This document shows, one piece after another, positions 60,552 to 64,000 of a stretch of DNA of 64,000 nucleotides. The DNA comes from Leisingera thetidis (GTDB taxonomy: Bacteria > Pseudomonadota > Alphaproteobacteria > Rhodobacterales > Rhodobacteraceae), in NCBI RefSeq assembly GCF_025857195.1, contig NZ_CP109787.1, forward strand, positions 3,071,001 to 3,135,000, read 5' to 3'. Positions within the stretch are counted from its first letter, which is position 1. Each line of letters begins with the position of its first letter. Both the position numbers and the translations under genes were made by a program. The notes below the pieces were generated by a model. It had not been told where the DNA came from, ran no database searches, and worked only from the letters and a program-made list of their open reading frames with translations.

Positions 60552-60667
60552 GGTTTGGCGGTGACCTACTCTCCCAGGGCTTGAGCCCAAGTACCATCGG
60601 CGCTGCAGTGCTTAACTTCCGGGTTCGGGAAGGGACCGGGTGTTTCACTTGCGCTTTTGCCACCAAA
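60552..60667 (-). rRNA. rrf: 5S ribosomal RNA
   Basis: About 116 bases with the conserved 5S pattern on the minus strand: TGAAACACCCGGTCCC, TTCCCGAACCCGGAAGTTAA and GTAGGTCACCGCC closing the terminal stem. Ends are set to within a few bases from the complementary GGTTTGGTGGC / GTCACCGCCAAACC arms. Confidence 0.93.
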
Positions 60668-60674
60668 CCGAGAA

Positions 60675-60703
60675 AAATCCACTTGCCTCCGGCAGGTGGA
60701 TTT
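60675..60703. other. Stem-loop in the 23S-5S spacer
   Basis: AAATCCAC plus TGCC pair with GGCA plus GTGGATTT across a short loop, a 13-pair stem with one G-T pair. A second small stem (ATTTGC / GCAAAT) follows near 60718-60733. Such hairpins are usual processing or spacing elements of rRNA operons. Confidence 0.55.
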
Positions 60704-60869
60704 GGCGGCAGGCAGCGTATTTGCAAAGCAAATGCGCGTTGCCGCACCTGGGTTGCGTCACGAGACGTTTCCACGAGCGGAAGGCAGTACAATCAACGTT
60801 TGTCCAAGTTTTGTTTTGGGATGTGTTTGCTTGTTTGGTTCTGAGTAACACTGTCTGTTACTGGATCAA

Positions 60870-63700
<2,831 letters not shown>

Positions 63701-63703
63701 TCC

Positions 63704-64000
63704 AGAAAAAGAAAGTGTTACCTTCCACGGTGCGGAAGCTGGTAAGAAACCGCACCCTTATTCTGAACCAAAAAGCAAACTATCCCGCTCCCGGTCATGT
63801 CGGTGACCAGGAACTTGTTGCATGATCGTGCGATCATGCGGGTTAGTGTACTTGACTTGGACAACACTGCCGTTTCAGCAAGGCAGACCTATGGATGCCC
63901 GAGGAAAGGGGCATGTTCACAGGCTCGCATCACCTCCCGAAGAAGGCTCAGCACCTCACTGAGGCTCTCCCCTCACGCGGGGCGCCAACAGTATTGTTGA
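63704..64000 (-). other. 16S-23S internal transcribed spacer, partial
   Basis: Spacer upstream of 23S on the minus strand, continuing past the window edge. No tRNA is found in this part; in Rhodobacterales the tRNA-Ile and tRNA-Ala genes lie nearer to 16S, beyond the window. A repeat-like GTGCATGATCGCACGATC block occurs near 63815-63835 (TGATCGTGCGATCA palindrome). Confidence 0.75.

Overview
The window looks like chromosome or chromid DNA of a marine alphaproteobacterium of the Roseobacter group (Rhodobacterales). The indications are a DMSP lyase of the DddP type beside a BCCT carrier, abundant TRAP and Liv-type transporters, high G+C throughout most of the window, and an rRNA operon ending 23S-5S-tRNA-fMet.

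Layout. (1) 1-6.7 kb: a partial aspartase/fumarase-family lyase, an aldehyde dehydrogenase and an aldo/keto reductase, then, after an intrinsic terminator, dddP and a BCCT transporter (DMSP uptake and cleavage). (2) 6.7-11.4 kb: an insertion-sequence graveyard (IS110 and IS3 remnants, one full-length IS3-family element with a damaged active site) that encloses a mobilization module: a MobC-like protein and a relaxase with a second gene nested out of frame inside it. (3) 11.2-15.7 kb, minus strand: a truncated MFS gene, half of a GlcG/HbpS-type gene, a DUF2165 membrane protein and a three-gene exporter (membrane fusion protein plus two ABC-2 permeases, no ATPase). (4) 16.2-24.7 kb: a fatty-acid or branched-acid beta-oxidation divergon around a LysR regulator (acyl-CoA synthetase and alpha-methylacyl-CoA racemase one way; acyl-CoA dehydrogenase, thiolase and FadJ-type bifunctional enzyme the other). 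(5) 24.8-27.7 kb: an IS6 pseudogene, the other half of a GlcG/HbpS-type gene, an IclR regulator and an ohrR-ohr peroxide pair with visible operators.

(6) 28.1-42.8 kb, minus strand: fifteen closely packed genes that read as one aromatic catabolic operon. A phenol-type flavin hydroxylase, hydroxyquinol 1,2-dioxygenase and maleylacetate reductase give the hydroxyquinol route to 3-oxoadipate. A beta-keto-acid cleavage enzyme (BKACE) is present where one would expect a 3-oxoadipate CoA-transferase and thiolase. A Liv-type ABC importer and a TRAP importer are in the same operon, with a GST, a nitroreductase, an exported VOC protein and a YciI protein. A LysR gene lies divergently upstream. (7) 43.9-53.0 kb: a second LysR gene faces a run resembling the Bacillus Mhq quinone/electrophile response (ring-cleaving VOC dioxygenase, MhqD-like hydrolase, XapX, DoxX), followed by a YcaC-like hydrolase broken by an amber codon, an exported amidohydrolase with a Cys/His-rich tail, a small GNAT protein, an MFS exporter and a pirin. 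Regions 6 and 7 together look like degradation of hydroxylated aromatics plus protection from the quinones formed.

(8) 53.0-57.1 kb: IS3 remnant, then an IS91-type element (tyrosine recombinase plus HUH transposase) inserted inside an IS5-family element flanked by CTAG. (9) 57.3-60.2 kb: two A+T-rich genes without a recognised family, each with PD-(D/E)XK-like nuclease features, placed between the IS nest and the 3' end of the rRNA operon; this is the best candidate for an undescribed (defence-type) system. (10) 60.4-64.0 kb, minus strand: tRNA-fMet, 5S, 23S and part of the 16S-23S spacer.
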